From: Streptacidiphilus melanogenes
Lineage (GTDB): Bacteria > Actinomycetota > Actinomycetes > Streptomycetales > Streptomycetaceae
DNA length: 64,000 nucleotides
Direction: 5' to 3'
NCBI RefSeq assembly: GCF_000787835.1
Contig: NZ_BBPP01000003.1
Coordinates: 101,411 to 165,410 of the forward strand
The notes under the pieces are model-generated. The model made no database searches, was not told the origin of the DNA, and worked only from the letters and a program-made list of their open reading frames with translations. Below are positions 1-8,382 of this stretch, piece after piece; the stretch's first letter is position 1, and the number at the start of each line of letters is the position of its first letter. Position numbers and translations under genes: made by a program.

Positions 1-2
1 GA

Positions 3-176
3 GCCCGCCACAGTCCGCTGCTGCTGCTCGGCGGGCCCGGCTGGCGCTCGGCGGGTGCGCCGCAGGCGGCCCTGCGGCCGGCCGGCCTGCGCGCCGCGGT
101 CAGCCTCGCCGCCACGGCGCGTGACGTGCTCCTCGCTCCGCCCGCGAACGCGCGGGCGGAGCGAGGAGCACGGTGA
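3..176 (+). CDS. possible 3' end of a gene cut by the window edge
   Basis: Frame 3 is open from the edge to a TGA at 174-176. It reads like protein (a Leu-rich SPLLLLGG stretch, then an Ala/Arg-rich tail) with strongly GC third positions. A second frame stops at 122-124, immediately before the terminator stem that begins at 125, which is the more usual stop position. Which frame is real cannot be decided from this fragment, and no family is recognised. Confidence 0.25.
   Translation, partial: ARHSPLLLLGGPGWRSAGAPQAALRPAGLRAAVSLAATARDVLLAPPANARAERGAR
125..172. terminator. 22-bp perfect hairpin, bidirectional terminator
   Basis: Arms 125-146 and 151-172 are perfectly complementary over 22 bp around an AACG tetraloop. 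The hairpin lies between a gene entering from the left on + and the end of the secreted glucanase gene on -, so it can terminate both. No T-tract follows, which is usual in high-GC actinobacteria. Confidence 0.8.
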
Positions 177-195
177 CGGTGGCGCGGATGCCGGA

Positions 196-2010
196 TCAGG
201 TGGTGCCGACGCTGTTGCTGTAGCCGGTCATGTAGGAGGTGCCGAAGCCGTTCTGGACGGGATCCCCGCTGTCGTTGATGCAGTGCAGGATCCCCCCGCC
301 GCCCGCCCCGTTCAGACAGACCGTCATCAGGTCGGTGAAGACGACGCCGGGGGTGTCGGGCACCTCGTACGCGCGGTCGGTGTAGATGTTCGCGTTGAGG
401 TCGAAGAAGCAGTAGCTGCCCAGCCCCCACGCCTTGTGGTCGGTGACCGTGTCGGCGACCTTGTAGGCGGCGTAGCCCAGGGTTCCGCCGTGCGTCCAGG
501 CCGACTGCGTCGGCACGTCGTAGGGGTGCTCGTTCTGGAAGAAGTAGGTGCGGCCGTGGTCGCCCTTCCAGAGCACCTCGTACTTCTGGTAGTGCTCCAC
601 CGCCAGGGCGTAGGCGGTGACCCGGTCGCCGTTCACCTCGATGCCGGTGTCGGCGGGGTTGACCGTCCAGCCGACCGAGCCGTCGTTGCCGTGGTCGGCG
701 CGCCACAGCCACAGGTTGTCGCAGACGACGTCGTTGCTGTCGATCCGGACGCTGACGCCCGCGCCGCCCGGAACGGCCCCACCGATCCGGGCGTAGACGT
801 CGAACAAAGCGGTGGGATCGGCGGAGTGGCGCACCCGGCTGCGCCCGTCGCCGACCTGCAGCAGCACCGGCGAATGCGGCGATGCGGCCTCCAGCAGCAC
901 CCCGGCGACGGTGACGCCGCCCACGTCGGCGACCTCGACCAGCGCGTTGCCGTGCGTCGCCTGCAGCGTGGCGAGCCCGAGGCCGAGGACAACGGTGCCC
1001 GGGCGGCGCACCTCGATCGGGGCGGACAGCGGGTACACGCCCGGGGTGAGCAGCAGGTGACGTCCCTGGGCCAGGGCCCGGTTGATCGTCGCGGCGCTCT
1101 CTCCGGGACGGGCGACGTGGAAGCGGGAGAGCGGGATGCCGTGCCCGGCCGCCCGTCCGGAGGTCCAGGTCGGTCCGGCCGAGTCGCCCCGCAGCGCGGG
1201 CACGAAGACCTGGTACGACCCGTCCGGTCCGGCGGTCAGGAACGGCTTCTCGCGTACGGTCGGGGTCTTCTCGACCACGGTCCAGGCGGGGTTCGGGAAG
1301 TGCTGGGCCGGAGCGCCCTCGGTGCCGACGAAGACCATGTTCCAGTTGGACCCGGTCCAGCTGCCGAAACGGTCGTTGCGGGAGAGCCACTGCTGCTGCG
1401 AACCGGAGTCCACCTGGCCGTCCACCACGCTGTCGGCCAGGAAGCCGCCGCTGGACCAGCGGTTGCCGGGCGGGCTGGGCCACAGCGTCATGTCGCCCTT
1501 GACGTGCGTGCGGCGCATCGGGCCCGCCTGGGCGACGGCCCAGCGCTCCAGGCCGTCCGGCGGCACGATGCACAGGTTCTCGGCGGCCCGCCAGAAGTTC
1601 TGGGTGCCGTTGCCGCCCAACCACTGGGCGTCGACCGTGACATGGCCGTTGATGACGACGTCGTCGGGCGAGTCGCCGAGCCCGAGGACGTGGGTGTAGA
1701 AGCCGACGTTGATGTCGACGTCGTAGGTCCCGGGCAGGAACGCCAGCGCGTACCGCTCGGCGCCGAACTGGTTGGACTGCTGGGTCTGGAAGACGGCGTC
1801 GACCTGGGCCTGGATCGCCGCGTTCCCCATCGAGGGGTCGAAGAGCAGCACGTTGGGGCCGAGATCGGTTGTGCCCGGGCGACCGGCGGCCGGGCGCGGG
1901 GCGGCGTCGGCGAGGGCCGAGGGCGTGGGCAGCGCCCCCGCCAGCGGAAGCGCGGCGGCCAGGGCGATCGAACGACGCAGGACGGTACGGCGGTTCGGGG
2001 CGACGGGCAT
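196..2010 (-). CDS. Tat-secreted GH55-type exo-beta-1,3-glucanase
   Basis: 604 aa, probably an extracellular enzyme that cleaves laminarin-like beta-1,3-glucan. The N-terminus has a twin-arginine signal (RRTVLRRS at 7-14, hydrophobic stretch, ALADA near residue 36). The rest resembles the two-beta-helix proteins once labelled coagulation factor 5/8-like and now placed in GH55. Features include the Gln-rich SGSQQQW (202-208) and FFQNEHPYD (490-498). E472 and E494 sit 22 residues apart, the spacing I recall for the two active-site glutamates of Streptomyces GH55 laminarinase. A GGGAG ribosome site precedes ATG 2010. A LacI-type palindrome lies 31 bp upstream. The family call rests on remembered motifs. 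Confidence 0.72.
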   Translation of the reverse strand: MPVAPNRRTVLRRSIALAAALPLAGALPTPSALADAAPRPAAGRPGTTDLGPNVLLFDPSMGNAAIQAQVDAVFQTQQSNQFGAERYALAFLPGTYDVDINVGFYTHVLGLGDSPDDVVINGHVTVDAQWLGGNGTQNFWRAAENLCIVPPDGLERWAVAQAGPMRRTHVKGDMTLWPSPPGNRWSSGGFLADSVVDGQVDSGSQQQWLSRNDRFGSWTGSNWNMVFVGTEGAPAQHFPNPAWTVVEKTPTVREKPFLTAGPDGSYQVFVPALRGDSAGPTWTSGRAAGHGIPLSRFHVARPGESAATINRALAQGRHLLLTPGVYPLSAPIEVRRPGTVVLGLGLATLQATHGNALVEVADVGGVTVAGVLLEAASPHSPVLLQVGDGRSRVRHSADPTALFDVYARIGGAVPGGAGVSVRIDSNDVVCDNLWLWRADHGNDGSVGWTVNPADTGIEVNGDRVTAYALAVEHYQKYEVLWKGDHGRTYFFQNEHPYDVPTQSAWTHGGTLGYAAYKVADTVTDHKAWGLGSYCFFDLNANIYTDRAYEVPDTPGVVFTDLMTVCLNGAGGGGILHCINDSGDPVQNGFGTSYMTGYSNSVGTT

Positions 2011-2040
2011 TGCTCTCCCAGGAGTGGACGGGTGGAGGTC

Positions 2041-2054
2041 AGAGAGCGCTCTCT
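2041..2054. promoter_or_regulatory. LacI-family-type operator palindrome
   Basis: AGAGAGCGCTCTCT is a perfect 14-bp palindrome with the central GAGCGCTC core typical of operators for streptomycete LacI-family sugar repressors such as CebR. It lies 31 bp upstream of the glucanase start. A possible -35 (TTGACG on the minus strand, 2090-2085) lies further out, so the palindrome would sit at or just downstream of the transcription start. No LacI gene is in the window. Confidence 0.6.
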
Positions 2055-2191
2055 GCCGGGAGTGAAGCACTGTCACTGATGGTGCGTCAATGGAGTGGAG
2101 GCAATCGCGGACCGGTGCCTCCGTTGCGTTCAAGTCATGAACCCGGAACGGCGCTGCGGAAGCGACGCGCAGAAGGTGCAGAATCGAAGGC

Positions 2192-3091
2192 ATGGACGCC
2201 CTCCGGTACGGAGCCGAGCGGCTCCGCCGCGACGTCGGAACCGCGATCTTCGCGCGGGTCGCCGGCCCCGACGGCGAAGAGGTCCGCAGCCGGATCCACG
2301 ACACCCCCGGCCCCCGCTGGTTCGCCCCGGACCGGCCGATCCGCACCGTCCACGCGGACGCGTCCATGTTCGTCGGCGGACTGAGCGCCCTGCTGTTGCA
2401 GACCCTCCACCCGCTGGCGATGGCGGCCGTCGACCAGCACTCCGCCTACCGGCACAGCCCGTGGGGCCGACTCCAGCGCACCAGCGTCTTCCTCGCCACC
2501 ACCACCTACGGGACCGCGCCCGACGCACAGGCAGCGGTGGACCGGGTCCGGTCCGTGCACGCGGAGGTCCACGGCGCCGCCCCCGACGGCCGCCGCTACG
2601 ACGCGACGGATCCACACCTGCTGGAGTGGGTCCACCTGGCCGAGATCCGCTGCTTCCTCGCCGCCTACCGTCGGTACGGCGCGGAGCCGCTGACACCGCG
2701 GCAGGAGGACGGGTACGTCGCCGACACGGCACGGGTGGCGCGCGCCCTCGGCGTCCTCACGCCGCCGACCGACGTGGCCGGGCTGGAACGGCGCTTCGCG
2801 GAGTTCCACGCCGAGCTGTCGGCGACGCCGGCCGCCCGCGAGGCCGCCCGGTACCTGGTCCTCGACCCGCCCCTGCCGCTCGTCGCCAGGCCCGCCTACC
2901 TCGGTCTCTCGCTCGCCGCGGTGGACCTGCTGCCCTGGTGGGCGCGGATCGCGCTCGGCCTCCCGCTGCCGATGCCGGTGCGGGCCTCGGCACCGGTCGC
3001 CGGCCACCTCCTGGTCCGGGGCATCCGCTGGGCGACGCGCCCGCAGCAGCCGCCGGAAAGGCCGGAAAGGTCGGAGACGCCGGAGGCATAG
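2192..3091 (+). CDS. oxygenase MpaB family protein (DUF2236)
   Basis: 299 aa. The family includes fungal MpaB and bacterial latex-clearing proteins, b-type haem oxygenases; the substrate here is unknown. Visible family features are the ASMFVGGLSALLLQTLHP segment (about 52-69) with the conserved GG and HP, the HSAYRHSPWGRLQRT stretch, and LEWVHLAEIRCFLAAYRRYG in the middle. The C-terminus is hydrophobic and Pro/Arg-rich. No export signal is seen. ATG 2192 follows a GAAGG element. It is divergent from the glucanase gene, sharing a 181-bp intergenic region, and appears monocistronic. Confidence 0.85.
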   Translation: MDALRYGAERLRRDVGTAIFARVAGPDGEEVRSRIHDTPGPRWFAPDRPIRTVHADASMFVGGLSALLLQTLHPLAMAAVDQHSAYRHSPWGRLQRTSVFLATTTYGTAPDAQAAVDRVRSVHAEVHGAAPDGRRYDATDPHLLEWVHLAEIRCFLAAYRRYGAEPLTPRQEDGYVADTARVARALGVLTPPTDVAGLERRFAEFHAELSATPAAREAARYLVLDPPLPLVARPAYLGLSLAAVDLLPWWARIALGLPLPMPVRASAPVAGHLLVRGIRWATRPQQPPERPERSETPEA

Positions 3092-3547
3092 GGCCTGCCT
3101 GCCGACCCGCGTCGGCCGGGAGGGCATGCGGCTCCGCCGCGCGGGCCCAGGCCGGCTGACGCGGTCAGAGGCAAGGCGGAGCGTGGCCCTCGTACCGGGT
3201 GTCATCGGGCGTGCGCCGAAGCGCGGCAGATCGCCGTGTCGGGCGAGCCCGGCCCAGCGAGGGTCCGCAGAGGTCGTGGGCCGGGCCCCGCGGCACAGGG
3301 GGGTAGGCGCGGGGCCCGGACCGGAGGGGAGGCGGTCGTGCGCCGGGGGACGTTCGCCCGGCCGCTTCCCTCGCGTCGGCGGCGGGTCGTCCCTGCCGCG
3401 CCGACAGGCAGCGCCTGCCCCTTCCGCGGCCGGGCAAACGGGCCCCGGCGGTACGTGTGCGCCGCGGAGTCGGGGGCAGGCGCACCCTCGCGGCGCGCCG
3501 TCAGGCCCGGCCGCACTCCTGGCGGAAGAGGGAAGAGGAGGATTCCC
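3092..3547. other. 456-bp gap without a convincing gene
   Basis: Very GC-rich spacer. A short inverted repeat GCCGAC/GTCGGC lies just after the oxygenase gene and may terminate it. The promoter of the PRC-barrel/WhiB pair must lie here, but no clear -35/-10 pair stands out. Open frames exist on both strands but lack ribosome sites and family resemblance. Confidence 0.5.
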
Positions 3548-3838
3548 GTGACGACCACCGTCTCGGCGCTTCGTCAGCACACCGGCTACGAACCGGCCAT
3601 GGACCTGTCCGGCTTCGAGGTGCGGGCGTCCGACGGACGCCTCGGCAGGATCGCCGAACGTCCCGTCGCCGACGCCGAGGTCCACGGCGGAACGGAGCCC
3701 GTGCTGGTTCCCGTCGGCGCCATCGTGTCGATCGACCTGACCGACCGCGTGGTCCACCTGGACTGCACCAAAGCGGAGGTCCGCAGTGTCCGGTGGGGCG
3801 TGCGCAGCGGCGCTCGCTACGTCCTGCGGGAGGCGTGA
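3548..3838 (+). CDS. PRC-barrel-like domain protein
   Basis: 96 aa. The GTG start is chosen because AGAGGAGGA lies just upstream, although the frame is open further 5'. The protein has MDLSGFEVRASDGRLGRI, the typical beginning of a PRC-barrel (photosynthetic reaction centre H-subunit-like beta barrel), followed by a VPVGAIVSIDLTDRVVHL segment. Stand-alone PRC-barrel proteins of this size are common in streptomycetes, often in stress-response contexts, and have no enzymatic function. The WhiB gene starts 4 nt after its stop, so the two are probably co-transcribed. Confidence 0.75.
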   Translation: MTTTVSALRQHTGYEPAMDLSGFEVRASDGRLGRIAERPVADAEVHGGTEPVLVPVGAIVSIDLTDRVVHLDCTKAEVRSVRWGVRSGARYVLREA

Positions 3839-3842
3839 GCCG

Positions 3843-4169
3843 ATGGGGCGCAAGCCGGAACTTCCTGGACCGATGACGTGGGCCTGGGCGTGGCAGGACC
3901 GCGCGGCCTGCGTCGAGTGCGACACCGGGCTGTTCTTCCATCCGGCGGGAGAGCGCGGCAGGGACTTCGCCGACCGGGAACAGGCGGCGAAGCAGGTTTG
4001 CGCCGCCTGCCCGGTGCTGCGTCAGTGCCGCGAGTACGCGCTGGCCACCCGCGAGCCCTACGGCGTGTGGGGCGGAATGACCGAGGACGAGCGTGGCACC
4101 GTGCTACGGCGCCGCCGGCACGCGGTCCGCGCCGCCACCGCGCTCAACGGCGTGGCGGCCGCGGGATGA
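3843..4169 (+). CDS. WhiB-family [4Fe-4S] transcriptional regulator
   Basis: 108 aa. The cluster ligands are C23, C53, C56 and C62 (C-x29-C-x2-C-x5-C), and GVWGG follows at 74-78, the turn that contacts the sigma-factor region 4 in this family. An extra cysteine, C26, sits near the first ligand. A basic RRRRHAVR tail (89-96) would bind DNA. ATG 3843 is preceded by GGGAGG at 9 nt. The last 26 bp overlap tail-to-tail with the DUF1295 gene on the other strand. I cannot assign it to a named Wbl class. Confidence 0.92.
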   Translation: MGRKPELPGPMTWAWAWQDRAACVECDTGLFFHPAGERGRDFADREQAAKQVCAACPVLRQCREYALATREPYGVWGGMTEDERGTVLRRRRHAVRAATALNGVAAAG

Positions 4170-4959
4170 AGCCGCTGGTGTGGGCCCGGTAGGCCGCGTA
4201 GCCGGGACGGTCGGCCATGTGCCGTTCCAGCAGGGCCTTGCCGCTGCCCGCGGTCAGCAGGAACGTCATCACGAGCGGGGAGACCACCGTCGCCGCGGCG
4301 ACGGGCAGGCCGGTGCAGGCGAGCAGCCAGAGGCCCCACCAGACGAGGAAGTCGCCGAAGTAGTTGGGGTGCCGGGTCCACGCCCACAGGCCCCGGTCCA
4401 TGACCCGGCCCCGGTTGGCCGGGTCGGCCTTGAACACGTGCAACTGCCGGTCGCCGACGGCCTCGAAGGCGAGGCCGACCGCCCAGAGGAGCGCTCCGAC
4501 GACGGCGAGCGGGCCGACCGCCTGCGGCGCGTAGCACGCGGCCTGCACCGGGAGGGACACCAGCCACACCAGTGAGGCCTGCAGCAGGTACACCATCCGC
4601 AGTGCGTACCGGGCCCGCCGGGCACGGCCCGGCCCGGCCTTGGCCAACATCCGTTCGTAGCGCGGGTCCTCGCCGTGGCCGCGCCCGCGCCATGCGATGT
4701 GGACCGAGAGCCGCAGGCCCCACACCACCGTCAGCGCGGTGACGAGCGTGCGGCGTCCGGCGTCTCCGTGGCCCTCGGAGGCCGCCAGTGCGCAGGAGGT
4801 CACCGCGACGGCCGCGAAGGCGAGCCCCCAGGCGCTGTCGACGATCCGGTGCACACCCTTGACCAGGGCGAGCGCGAACGTCACCAGCATCACGACCAGC
4901 GCGGCCCCCGCGGCCGCACCCAGGCCGACCGCGAACGCCGCCCACGGGAACCCGCTCAC
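4144..4959 (-). CDS. DUF1295 membrane protein (steroid-reductase-like)
   Basis: 271 aa, integral membrane with about six to seven hydrophobic segments. The C-terminal DRGLWAWTRHPNYFGDFLVWW motif is the signature of the DUF1295/isoprenylcysteine methyltransferase-steroid 5-alpha-reductase fold, usually NAD(P)H-dependent reductases. It is the last gene of the SigK-type lipid operon and corresponds in order to Rv0446c of Mycobacterium tuberculosis. It starts with GTG overlapping the stop of a 22-codon ORF (GTGA), implying translational coupling. A role in reducing a methylated fatty acyl chain is inference from the neighbours. Confidence 0.85.
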   Translation of the reverse strand: MSGFPWAAFAVGLGAAAGAALVVMLVTFALALVKGVHRIVDSAWGLAFAAVAVTSCALAASEGHGDAGRRTLVTALTVVWGLRLSVHIAWRGRGHGEDPRYERMLAKAGPGRARRARYALRMVYLLQASLVWLVSLPVQAACYAPQAVGPLAVVGALLWAVGLAFEAVGDRQLHVFKADPANRGRVMDRGLWAWTRHPNYFGDFLVWWGLWLLACTGLPVAAATVVSPLVMTFLLTAGSGKALLERHMADRPGYAAYRAHTSGFIPRPPRR

Positions 4960-5024
4960 CGCGCCGCCCCCGCCGCCGTCCTCGATGACGGCGAGGTGAG
5001 GGCCCGGTCCTCGACGCGGTTCAT
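4956..5024 (-). CDS. 22-aa linker ORF coupled at both ends
   Basis: MNRVEDRALTSPSSRTAAG plus three residues. Its ATG overlaps the methyltransferase stop (ATGA at 5024-5021) and its stop overlaps the GTG of the DUF1295 gene (GTGA at 4959-4956). It exactly fills the 61 nt between those genes, so ribosomes could move through the operon by termination-reinitiation. The peptide has no recognisable domain. It may be a coupling device rather than a functional protein, or chance. Confidence 0.45.
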   Translation of the reverse strand: MNRVEDRALTSPSSRTAAGAAR

Positions 5025-6292
5025 GCCTGGACCTCCCGGGTGAGCAGGATCTGCCGGACGTCGAGGTAGCCGGCGCGGAACCCGGCCTCGGAGTAGGCGA
5101 GGTAGAGCGTCCACATGCGCCGGAACGCCTCGTCGAAGCCCAGCTCGGCCACCTGCGCGGCGTGCGCCGCGAACCGCTCGCGCCACAGCCGCAGGGTCTC
5201 CGCGTAGTGCGCCCCGAAGCCGTCGCTGCGGCTCACGCGCAGGCTCGTGCGGGTGCGGGTGACCTCGTCGACGGCCTCGTTGGAGGGCAGCATGCCGCCG
5301 GGGAAGATGTACTTGTGGATCCAGGTGTAGGTGCGCCGGGTCGCCAGCAGCCGGTCGTGCGGCATGGTGATCGCCTGCAGGGCGACCCTGCCGCCCGGCG
5401 CCAGCATCGCGTCGAGGGTGCGGAAGTAGGCGGGCCAGAACTCGACGCCCACGGCCTCGACCATCTCCACGCTGACCACGGCGTCGAAGCGCCCGTCGCG
5501 TACCGGGTCCAGCCGCCGGTAGTCCTGCAGCCGGATCTCGACCGCGTCCGCGAACCCCGCCGCGCGGACCCGGTCACGGGCGAGTTCGAGCTGCTCCGTC
5601 GAGAGCGTCAGCGACAGCACCGTGGCACCGCGCCGGGCCGCGCGGACGCACAGCTCGCCCCAGCCGGTGCCGATCTCCAGCACCCGGCTGCCGGGGCCGA
5701 CCCCGGCCATGTCCAGCAACCGGTCGATCTTGGCGTGCTGTGCCTGCTCCAACTGCTCCCAGCGGGCGGGCAGGCGCGGGAAGACGGCGCTGGAGTAGGT
5801 GAGCGAGTCGTCGAGGAAGAGCCGGAACAGCTCGTTGGACAGGTCGTAGTGGGCGCGGATGTTCTCCCGTGAGGCGGCCTCGCCGTTGGCTCCGTCCGGC
5901 TGACGCCGCTCCCACAGCCGCCGCAGCCGTTGCAGGGCGGGCGGGACGAGCGTGGTGAGCTGCTCGGCCATCACGGTCAGCGCGCCGGGCAGGTCCGGGG
6001 CGTCCCACTCGCCGGCCTGGTAGGACTCGCCGAAGCCGATCAGGCCGTCCGCGGCGAGGCGTGCGACGAACGCCTCCGGGTCGTGCACCCGGAGCAACGG
6101 CCCGCCGCGGCCGATGACCTGGTCGCCCATCAGCACACGCAGCGGCAGCCGCTTCAGGGCGCGGGTGACGACCGCGCGGGCGACGGCGGTGCGCAGCGGT
6201 GAAACGACGGGGACCTGGACGACGTCGGCCCAGCGCCGCGGGTCGATCCGGTCCCGCAGGAGCGGCGTCGGCGGGGTCTGCTGCAGGGTCAC
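5021..6292 (-). CDS. cyclopropane-fatty-acid-synthase-family SAM methyltransferase (UfaA1-like)
   Basis: 423 aa. Transfers a methyl(ene) from S-adenosylmethionine to an unsaturated acyl chain of a phospholipid. The SAM-binding VLEIGTGWGELCVRAA motif, the preceding NIRAHYDLSNELFRLFLDDSLTYSSAVF block and VSVEMVEAVG are the classic features of the CFA synthase family. Its place in the SigK module matches Rv0447c (ufaA1), reported to make tuberculostearic-type fatty acid. The GTG start overlaps the DUF1365 stop (GTGA), although the frame runs open further upstream. A cyclopropane, methylene or methyl product cannot be told from sequence. Confidence 0.88.
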   Translation of the reverse strand: MTLQQTPPTPLLRDRIDPRRWADVVQVPVVSPLRTAVARAVVTRALKRLPLRVLMGDQVIGRGGPLLRVHDPEAFVARLAADGLIGFGESYQAGEWDAPDLPGALTVMAEQLTTLVPPALQRLRRLWERRQPDGANGEAASRENIRAHYDLSNELFRLFLDDSLTYSSAVFPRLPARWEQLEQAQHAKIDRLLDMAGVGPGSRVLEIGTGWGELCVRAARRGATVLSLTLSTEQLELARDRVRAAGFADAVEIRLQDYRRLDPVRDGRFDAVVSVEMVEAVGVEFWPAYFRTLDAMLAPGGRVALQAITMPHDRLLATRRTYTWIHKYIFPGGMLPSNEAVDEVTRTRTSLRVSRSDGFGAHYAETLRLWRERFAAHAAQVAELGFDEAFRRMWTLYLAYSEAGFRAGYLDVRQILLTREVQA

Positions 6293-7071
6293 TTCATACC
6301 TTCCTGGGGCTGATGGCAGGTGCGTGGCACGACCGGCAGACCGCGCAGGTAGAGGCGGATGCCGTGGAAGCGGATGGCGAGGGCGGCCACGAGCGGGGCG
6401 AGCGGATGCCGCAGGGCCGCGGCGGCCAGCGCCCGGGAGGTGCCGGGCCGGGGCGTCCCCTTCACGGTGGCCGTGAACGCCCGCGCGCCGTCGAGGTCGA
6501 GCTGCACGGTGAGGTCGAGCCGGTCGCCGGGCACGGGCAGACGCATCCGGTAGCGACCGGCGACAGGGAAGAAGGGGGAGACGTAGAAGGCCTTGTCGGC
6601 GGTCGCGCCCGCGGCGGCGTCCGGGCCCAGCAGGTACGCGTGGCGGCCGCCGTAGGTGTTGTGCACCTCGGCCACCACGCATGCGAGCGAGCCGTCGGCG
6701 TCGTGGCACCAGTACACGGTCAGCGGATTGAAGACGTAGCCGAGGACCCGGGCCTGGGTGAGCATCAGCACCGGGCCGTCCGGGACGGCCGCGTCCTGCC
6801 GGATGAGGAAACGGTCCAGCGCGGCGCGGATCGTCGGGCCCCGGCCGTCGAAGTGGTCGCGGGCCGAGAACCCGGCCAGCGGCCGCAGCGGGCGCGCGAC
6901 GCGGGGGAGCCGGTCGACGTCGACGAACCAGTAGTAGGTGCGGTGGTCCAGCCGGTAGCGCCGGCCCGCGGTGCGGACGTGGCGGACGCGGCTTTCGTAG
7001 AGCGTCGCCGGGGACGGAACTGCCGGGCAGGACGCCGGGAGCGTGCCCGTGGGGGAGTGCGCGGTGCTCAC
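6289..7071 (-). CDS. DUF1365 family protein
   Basis: 260 aa, function unknown. DUF1365 proteins nearly always sit between an FAD-dependent oxidoreductase and a CFA-synthase-like methyltransferase, as here, and correspond to Rv0448c. Visible family features are YESRVRHVR near the start, HRTYYWFVDVD, VFNPLTVYWCHD, VVAEVHNTYGGRHAYLL and KAFYVSPFFPV. The start is GTG 7071, overlapping the stop of the oxidoreductase (GTGA). The strict linkage suggests it works in the same acyl-chain modification. Confidence 0.88.
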   Translation of the reverse strand: MSTAHSPTGTLPASCPAVPSPATLYESRVRHVRTAGRRYRLDHRTYYWFVDVDRLPRVARPLRPLAGFSARDHFDGRGPTIRAALDRFLIRQDAAVPDGPVLMLTQARVLGYVFNPLTVYWCHDADGSLACVVAEVHNTYGGRHAYLLGPDAAAGATADKAFYVSPFFPVAGRYRMRLPVPGDRLDLTVQLDLDGARAFTATVKGTPRPGTSRALAAAALRHPLAPLVAALAIRFHGIRLYLRGLPVVPRTCHQPQEGMK

Positions 7072-8342
7072 CACGCCACCCCCAGCGCGGCGGCCGCCGC
7101 GACGCCGGAGCGGCAGCCGTCCTCGTGGAAGCCCCACCCGCGCCAGGCGCCCGCGAACGCGCAGACCGGCGAGTCGAGCTCGCCCGAGCGGGCCTGCGCC
7201 GCGACGGACTCGCGGGTGTAGACGGGGTGCTCGTACTCCATACGGTCCAGCACCGAGGCCGGGTCCACCAGCGCGCCGCCGTTGAGCGTCACCAGGTACC
7301 GGTCCGGGGTGTCCAGCCGCTGGAGGCGGTTCATGTCGTAGGAGACCTGGACGGCGCCGGCCTCCGCGTCGCAGGCCGGGAGCAGCAGGTTCCACGACGC
7401 CCGGGCGGCGCGAGCGCGCGGCAGCACGGAGGAGTCCCCGTGCAGCAGGGCGGGGTTGCGCGAGTAGCGGGACGCACCCAGCAACTCCCGCTCGGTGTGG
7501 GTGGGTTCGGCCAGCACAGCCAGCGCGTGGTGCGGGTGCAGGGCCAGGACGACGCCCCGGAACGCCCTGACCCCTCCGGCCGCGTCGCCGATCTCGACGC
7601 CGCCGGCGCCGCGCACGACCCGCGTCACCGGCGTGCCGGTGCGAACCCGGTGCAACTGCTTGGCGATCCGCCGCACGTACTCCTGCGAACCGCCGGTGAC
7701 GGTGCGCCAGGTCGGCGAGCCCGTGACCGCCAGCATGCCGTGGTGGTCCAGGAAGCGGAACAGGTAGCGGGCGGGGTAGGCGAGGGCGACCTCGCCGGGG
7801 CAAGACCACACGGCGGAGACCAGGGGAGTGAGGAAATGGGCGGTGAAGTACGCCGAGAACCCGTGCTCGCGCGCGAACTCGCCGACCGTCGGCCCCACGT
7901 CGTCCGCCGTCGGCGGTGGCTCCGCCAGCAGACGGCGGGCCCGCCGGTGGAACAGCGGGACCTCCGCCAGCATCCGCAGGTAGCGCGGGTCGGCGGCGCG
8001 GCGGGGCTGCGCGAACAGCCCGCGCGACCCCTTCGCACCCGCGTACTCCAGACCGCAGCCGTCGCACCGCACCGACATGCTCATCTCCGACTCCTGGGTG
8101 GCCACCCCCAGCTCGGCGAAGAGCCGCAGCAGGTTCGGATACGTGCGGCGGTTGTGCACGATGAACCCCGTGTCGACGTACTGGGGCACGCCGCGCGCGT
8201 CGACGAGCTCGTGGGTGTGCGCGTGCCCGCCGAGCCGGTCGTCGGCCTCGTAGAGCGTGACGTCGAACCGCCGTTGCAGCACGTGGGCGGCCGTCAGTCC
8301 GGCCACCCCGCTGCCCACCACCGCGACCTGCTCCCGCACCAC
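7068..8342 (-). CDS. FAD-dependent amine-oxidase-type oxidoreductase (Rv0449c-like)
   Basis: About 424 aa. The N-terminal VAVVGSGVAGLTAAHVL Rossmann motif, followed by LYEADDRLGGHAHTH, binds FAD. TGFIVHNRRTYPNLLRLF and SGELDSPVCAFAGAWRGWGFHEDG are typical of the NAD(P)-binding oxidoreductase that heads the DUF1365/CFA operon. Three GTG codons lie in tandem (8345, 8342, 8339). The GGAGG at 8353-8349 is best spaced for 8342 or 8339. It is the first gene of the operon and its upstream region carries a SigK-like promoter. It probably oxidises or desaturates a lipid chain; the substrate is unproven. Confidence 0.87.
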   Translation of the reverse strand: MVREQVAVVGSGVAGLTAAHVLQRRFDVTLYEADDRLGGHAHTHELVDARGVPQYVDTGFIVHNRRTYPNLLRLFAELGVATQESEMSMSVRCDGCGLEYAGAKGSRGLFAQPRRAADPRYLRMLAEVPLFHRRARRLLAEPPPTADDVGPTVGEFAREHGFSAYFTAHFLTPLVSAVWSCPGEVALAYPARYLFRFLDHHGMLAVTGSPTWRTVTGGSQEYVRRIAKQLHRVRTGTPVTRVVRGAGGVEIGDAAGGVRAFRGVVLALHPHHALAVLAEPTHTERELLGASRYSRNPALLHGDSSVLPRARAARASWNLLLPACDAEAGAVQVSYDMNRLQRLDTPDRYLVTLNGGALVDPASVLDRMEYEHPVYTRESVAAQARSGELDSPVCAFAGAWRGWGFHEDGCRSGVAAAAALGVAW

Positions 8343-8382
8343 CACGGACCTCCGCGCTTCGTCGACTGCTCCGGCATGGGGG

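Noticed and set aside
55-2079. 674-codon open frame on + opposite the glucanase gene
   Set aside because: It is the GC-driven shadow of the minus-strand gene. The minus frame has a Tat signal, a ribosome site and family motifs; the + frame is low-complexity Gly/Val/Asp/Arg without them.
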